From the NCBI GenBank assembly GCA_022376925.1, contig JAIOJX010000032.1:200752939-200816938 (forward strand): a DNA stretch of 64,000 bases, given 5' to 3'. This document shows positions 60,206-64,000 of this stretch, piece after piece. The notes below the pieces were generated by a model, which had not been told where the DNA came from, did not search any database, and worked only from the letters and a program-made list of their open reading frames with translations. The stretch is from Tragulus kanchil. Lineage: Eukaryota; Chordata; Mammalia; Artiodactyla; Tragulidae. The stretch's first letter is position 1. Each line of letters opens with the position of its first letter. The translations under genes were made by a program, and so were the position numbers.

Positions 60206-61529
60206 GACTGACTCTAATACATCAAATTCTAACCATAATACTCTGTCTTTGCAGTTGTCCAACTCCTCAAAGCAGTCTCCATACTTTTTAACCTTCTACA
60301 ATGATTAAGATGATCACAGTTACATTGGCTAGTCGTTCTACTGTTCTCCAAATAATTTTCCTTTTAAAGCATAATACTCTTTTGTCTTTGATTCAACGGA
60401 GCTTGCACAGTTTATTTTTCCAGCACACTTTAAATACAGGAGCTGAAATTGTCTAAGTCGGAAGGAACCAGCAATGAGAGTCAGATAGTGGCAAAGAGCC
60501 CACTGGATTGTTTGAAGAGCTGTTCCTGCTGCTACAGAGAGTCTCTTCCTCTGAGCTAAGGGCGAGAGACAGCTTTGATTGTGGACCCTGAATAACTGGT
60601 GTCAAGCTGAGGACCTCACCCTATGTCTTCCTAAGCTTTATCCCATGTAGGAAGGAAATACACTGGATGTTACCAGTTTCTCAACAGTAGGAAGGCATTA
60701 ATTTTAACTTTTTGTGAAATATGCACGCTAAAGCACTTTAAGTAAAAAAACAAAATGCTAAGCACAACAATGACCTGACAACCAGCTAGGTAGCAAAAGA
60801 AGAGAGAAGTTCTTTCAGACCTAACTTGTTCTGGCAAATCATTTGCCGAGGACCTGCATGGTAACAGCATTGTTCTTCCTAATAATTATTTTACCTCATT
60901 GGTGATATTATTCATAGTTACCACATTCTGAGAGCTTACTCTGGTTTAGGGTCCTACATTAAATACTCTATACTTATTTTCTTGTTTAGTTCTCAGAACA
61001 TCTTTACATACTAGGCTCTATCTTTATCCCCATGTACAGAGAAGAAAACAGAAGCTTGAGAGGTTAGGTAACTGACTAAAGAACACAAGGCAAGCAGATG
61101 ACTATCAAGACCAGGATATACAGCTAGATCGGAATCCACAGTTCTAAACCACTTGGTGAACATTAAAATTACTTGCTCGAACTTCACTTCTGACCCTTTT
61201 CTCCACTCTCCTCCTCCCATGCTTGAGCCTCTCTTGTTCAGGACACCCTCTCAAGCGACTTTCCCAGCAGAAGAAACTTGTCTATTTCGTTCATTGCTCT
61301 CTCCCCAGAGCCAGGAACAGTGCCTGACACACAAGAGACACTCAATAAACATGAGCTGAATTGATGGACTGACTCTAATACATCAAATTCTAACCATAAT
61401 ACTCTGTCTTTGCAGTTGTCCAACTCCTCAAAGCAGTCTCCATACTTTTTAACCTTCTACAATGATTAAGATGATCACAGTTACATTGGCTAGTCGTTCT
61501 ACTGTTCTCCAAATAATTTTCCTTTACAC

Positions 61530-61862
61530 TGGATTCATACCCAGTTTCCTAGCTGCCCCTGTAGTTGGTAGTGGCTTGTGACTGAGTTGTAGCAAATGAA
61601 AGGTGGGGAGAAGTGATGTAGCCACTTCCAAGGCTGACCTGCAAAAGCCTCATCTTCCATACTCTTTTCTTTCATCTGACAGTTGGGTACATGACAGAAG
61701 CAGTAGATGGAAGAAGCCAGGATCTGAATGTTGCACAGACTTACAGACATTAGACATAGAACCTTGCTATACTCAGCTGCCTTACCTTGGGCCTAGACAT
61801 AAACAAGAAATAAACCTTGATTTTATTAAACTGGTAGACCTTGAAGTCACTTTTATATAGCA
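61530..61862. other. Possible old LTR-like repeat, unassigned
   Basis: The order 'tttcctagctgcccctgtag', 'gtggcttgtgactgagttgt', 'ggagaagtgatgtagccact' and a late 'aaataaaccttgattttatt' resembles a common mammalian dispersed repeat. I cannot name it. The frames at 61535-61750 and 61603-61860 are not supported as genes. Confidence 0.4.
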
Positions 61863-61914
61863 GTTATTCTTCCTTAATACATAAACTCATTAATCAAAAA
61901 TTGAGCATGCAATG

Positions 61915-61985
61915 AAGATATATATATATTTTAAATATTTATATATTATATATACATATATATTTGTATATAGAATTAAATTATA
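61915..61985. repeat. Imperfect TA-rich microsatellite
   Basis: Runs of 'tatatatatat', 'tatatattatatatacatat' and 'atatttgtatat' give a 70-bp imperfect AT array. Confidence 0.85.
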
Positions 61986-62441
61986 TTTAGGACATACTGA
62001 AGCATTATACAAATTATAAAATAAACTATAAAACCTACATTAAAGCATAAAATTTGACAAGGGCTGGATACAGACGAAATTAAAACATTTTAAAATTTCT
62101 TGTTCATCATGATAGCTCCACTATGTAACTAGGCAACATTTCAAGGCACACTGGGGCTTAGGAAAAGGCTTGTCATTAATAATGATGGAAACAAATCTGT
62201 ATTCCCAATGGTCTTCCTGATGATTATTTGATGGCTGACTCTGAGTCAGTCTTAATTATATCTTTATTGTTCTTACATCATAATACTGCTGACAAAGAGC
62301 TCAAGTTAGGAACAGAAGTTACAGTCCTGCCACTTCATTGTTGCTTACTCATAATTTTGGTGTTATTTTCAATCAAAGGACTCCTTATTGGAGTCTGTAT
62401 GAGCCACTTGTCTACTTTGTGAAGACTGGTTTCATAAAAAC
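61986..62441. other. AT-rich DNA, nothing recognised
   Basis: The 64-codon frame at 62228-62422 is unsupported. Confidence 0.4.
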
Positions 62442-62794
62442 TAGATCAGAGGGCTTCTCCTGGTGGTCCAGTGGATAAGGACACCGCCTTGCAGTGCAAG
62501 GGACGCCGGTTCGATCCCTGGCCTGGGAAGATCCCACGTGCCGCGGAGCGGCTGGACTGATGTGTCCAATTACCGAGCCGGAGCTCTGGAGCGCATGCGC
62601 CCAGAGCCGGTGCTCTACGACAACAGAGACCACCGCGATGGGAGGCCACAGGAGCCAAAGAACAAAGACGGATGAAAATGGAGAAATGAAAGACCAATAG
62701 AAGTGGCCCGCCCGCTCCCCTCCCTCCCCAACCCGACCCCCGCCCAAAATAAATAAATAAATAAATAAATCTTTAAAAAAAAAAAATTAGATCA
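62442..62794 (+). mobile_element. CHR-type GC-rich SINE, full length, young-looking
   Basis: Head 'gggcttctcctggtggtcca', box region 'ggttcgatccctggcctggg', core 'gagctctggagcgcatgcgc', 'ccaaagaacaaagacggatg', a 'ctcccctccctccccaaccc' stretch, and an (AAAT)n plus A-run tail. 'tagatca' precedes and follows it (62442-62448 and 62788-62794), a short TSD. It is the cleanest copy of the family here. The frames of 68-111 codons on both strands are SINE translations. Confidence 0.95.
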
Positions 62795-63890
62795 AATAAT
62801 CCATAAATCCACTTTACCAGACACAACTAAAAAGTGTTAGGTCCCAGTTCACTGAGGACAAACGAACATAGGAAAGTACCAATGTCAAACTTGTGTGGAA
62901 AGCTTGCCCTTCCTTCAGGAAACGTAAATATAATATGCTACATGTAGTCATGTGACATCAGATTCTTTGAGGATGTTAGTAGCAATCCACATATTCAAAA
63001 TACATTAAACTTATTTTTTCTTTTTCCATTATAAAATAAATTGGTGTTTTAGCCCTTATGAACCTTGCAGTGGACACCATCTATTTTTGAAACCACTGTC
63101 TGGCAGGTGTTTTGGACACCCAAATCCTAATGCTCTCCATATTTGAACTGTAGGATCTGCCTCCAAGCTGTGCATCAGATGGCTGAAGTCCACTTCACTG
63201 ACTTCTCTCACTATAGCCCCCATCCTACCCCATGGTCAGAGCTCTTCCTCTTAATGTGGGCTAGAAGACCTGGTCTCTTCTCCTAGATACTAGCTAAACA
63301 CTCTATCATTTGCCCTAAGACAAATCATAGAAGAAACAAAACTCTACTTTATTCATCAAGTAAACACATAAGGTTACAGAAGGTGACTGTGAGGCTGTGT
63401 GATATGAGGACAAGCTCCCAGGCTATGAGTTACAATAGCCAGACCTCTCTTCAATAAAGTCAACAGGACCCTTTGCATCTAAGCCCCGATCTATGGAATG
63501 GGCAGGTATTGCCTTCCCTTCCTACTTCCCAGGGGCTATGAAAGAACTGTGGGTAAAGGCTCCTTAGAGTCCTGAGCTCAATGGACTGCCTGAGGGCTCC
63601 ATAGAGGGAACCTTAGCAAGAATGTGAGAAGGGAGGTTCTCCAGCAACAATGAGCCTGTTATCTATGCTATCTTGCACGAAACCTTGAGAACTGCTTAGG
63701 ACAACACTGACAAGAAAAGCCCTAAAAGATTCTAGGTTTTTCATTCTTTTAATCCAGAGCTTGAGAGCATAAGTCTCAGTGGATAACTCAAAGAGCAAGG
63801 CTCCCTGGGCATGCAAAGTATAGAACACACAGCACCATCTCCAATCAGGCAGAGAGTTCCTAGCCTGAGGTGGAATAGCAAGGAAATGAA
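62795..63890. other. Non-repetitive DNA, no gene seen
   Basis: No named repeat and no supported open frame. The minus-strand frames at 63613-63828 and 63741-63953 overlap in different registers without recognisable domains. Confidence 0.4.
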
Positions 63891-63894
63891 TGGT

Positions 63895-64000
63895 GCATTA
63901 CAGTGGGCTCTGAAGTCAGGGCTGAGTTCAAGTTGAGGTTCTGACACTAACAACTTCCAGGTAACTTAATCGACCCGGATATGCCTCCATTTCATCATAG
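63895..64000 (+). mobile_element. MIR fossil running off the window
   Basis: The stretches 'gtgggctctgaagtcagggc', 'tgagttcaagttgaggttct' and 'cctccatttcatcat' follow the MIR tRNA-related and core regions in sense; the element is cut by the window end. Confidence 0.7.

Larger units (their letters stand above)
59245..61525. repeat. Tandem duplication R (offset 1158-1161, 39-bp spacer)
   Basis: Copy 1 is 59245-60365, the spacer is 60366-60404 and copy 2 is 60405-61525. The copies differ at several single bases ('actcctgacccttttgtcc' versus 'acttctgacccttttctcc', 'gtgtctgac' versus 'gtgcctgac') and by a 3-bp indel ('agagttc' versus 'agagaagttc'). The first 380 bp also belong to duplication Q and so occur three times. 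Confidence 0.97.

Overview
The window is mammalian nuclear DNA from a ruminant. The evidence is the repeat content: Bov-tA tRNA-derived SINEs, a BovB (RTE) LINE 3' end, Bov-A2-type fragments, cetartiodactyl CHR-type tRNA-Glu SINEs, and L1, MLT1, L2 and MIR fossils. The most recent-looking SINEs are GC-rich CHR-type copies, several with clear target-site duplications (TSDs). This may point to a non-bovine ruminant such as a deer, but that is an inference. The DNA is AT-rich and CpG-poor, and I see no CpG island.

I find no protein-coding gene of the host. Every long open frame is the translation of a transposon (L1 ORF2 remnants, sense or antisense SINEs and L1) or a short unsupported frame in non-repetitive DNA. 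I see no rRNA, functional tRNA or CRISPR array. It is best read as intergenic or deep intronic DNA.

The dominant and unexpected structure is a set of 18 head-to-tail duplications, each with a unit of about 1.07-1.2 kb. Their junctions lie near 59, 3164, 10248, 15267, 20531, 23452, 27128, 31314, 37683, 39525, 41475, 43490, 46322, 49347, 51583, 53617, 58573 and 60385. The copies range from nearly identical to about 1 percent different. Many junctions carry 5-55 bp of extra sequence, or a copy end that looks like a damaged, deletion-rich version of the intact copy. Removing one copy of each restores the continuity of ancient transposons. The simplest reading is that nearly 19 kb of the window is false duplication from unmerged contig ends or gap filling; about 45 kb of distinct sequence remains. 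True tandem duplication cannot be excluded without reads.

Layout: 1-4.3 kb, non-repetitive DNA with one antisense SINE and two duplications. 4.3-9.1 kb, mostly unrecognised DNA with one Bov-tA. 9.1-14.3 kb, a SINE-rich stretch with one diverged duplication. 14.3-26.0 kb, a nearly full-length ancient sense L1 interrupted by a short poly(A) retrocopy, a CHR SINE, an MLT1 LTR and a younger 5'-truncated L1, and inflated by three duplications. 26.0-36.5 kb, CHR SINEs, MIRs, a hAT-Charlie-like fossil, an L1 scrap and a BovB LINE. 36.5-47.4 kb, a run of overlapping duplications leading into an antisense L1 that holds a CHR SINE, an AT microsatellite and an MLT1 LTR. 47.4-64 kb, L2, MIR and Bov-tA elements with five more duplications and a final young CHR SINE.
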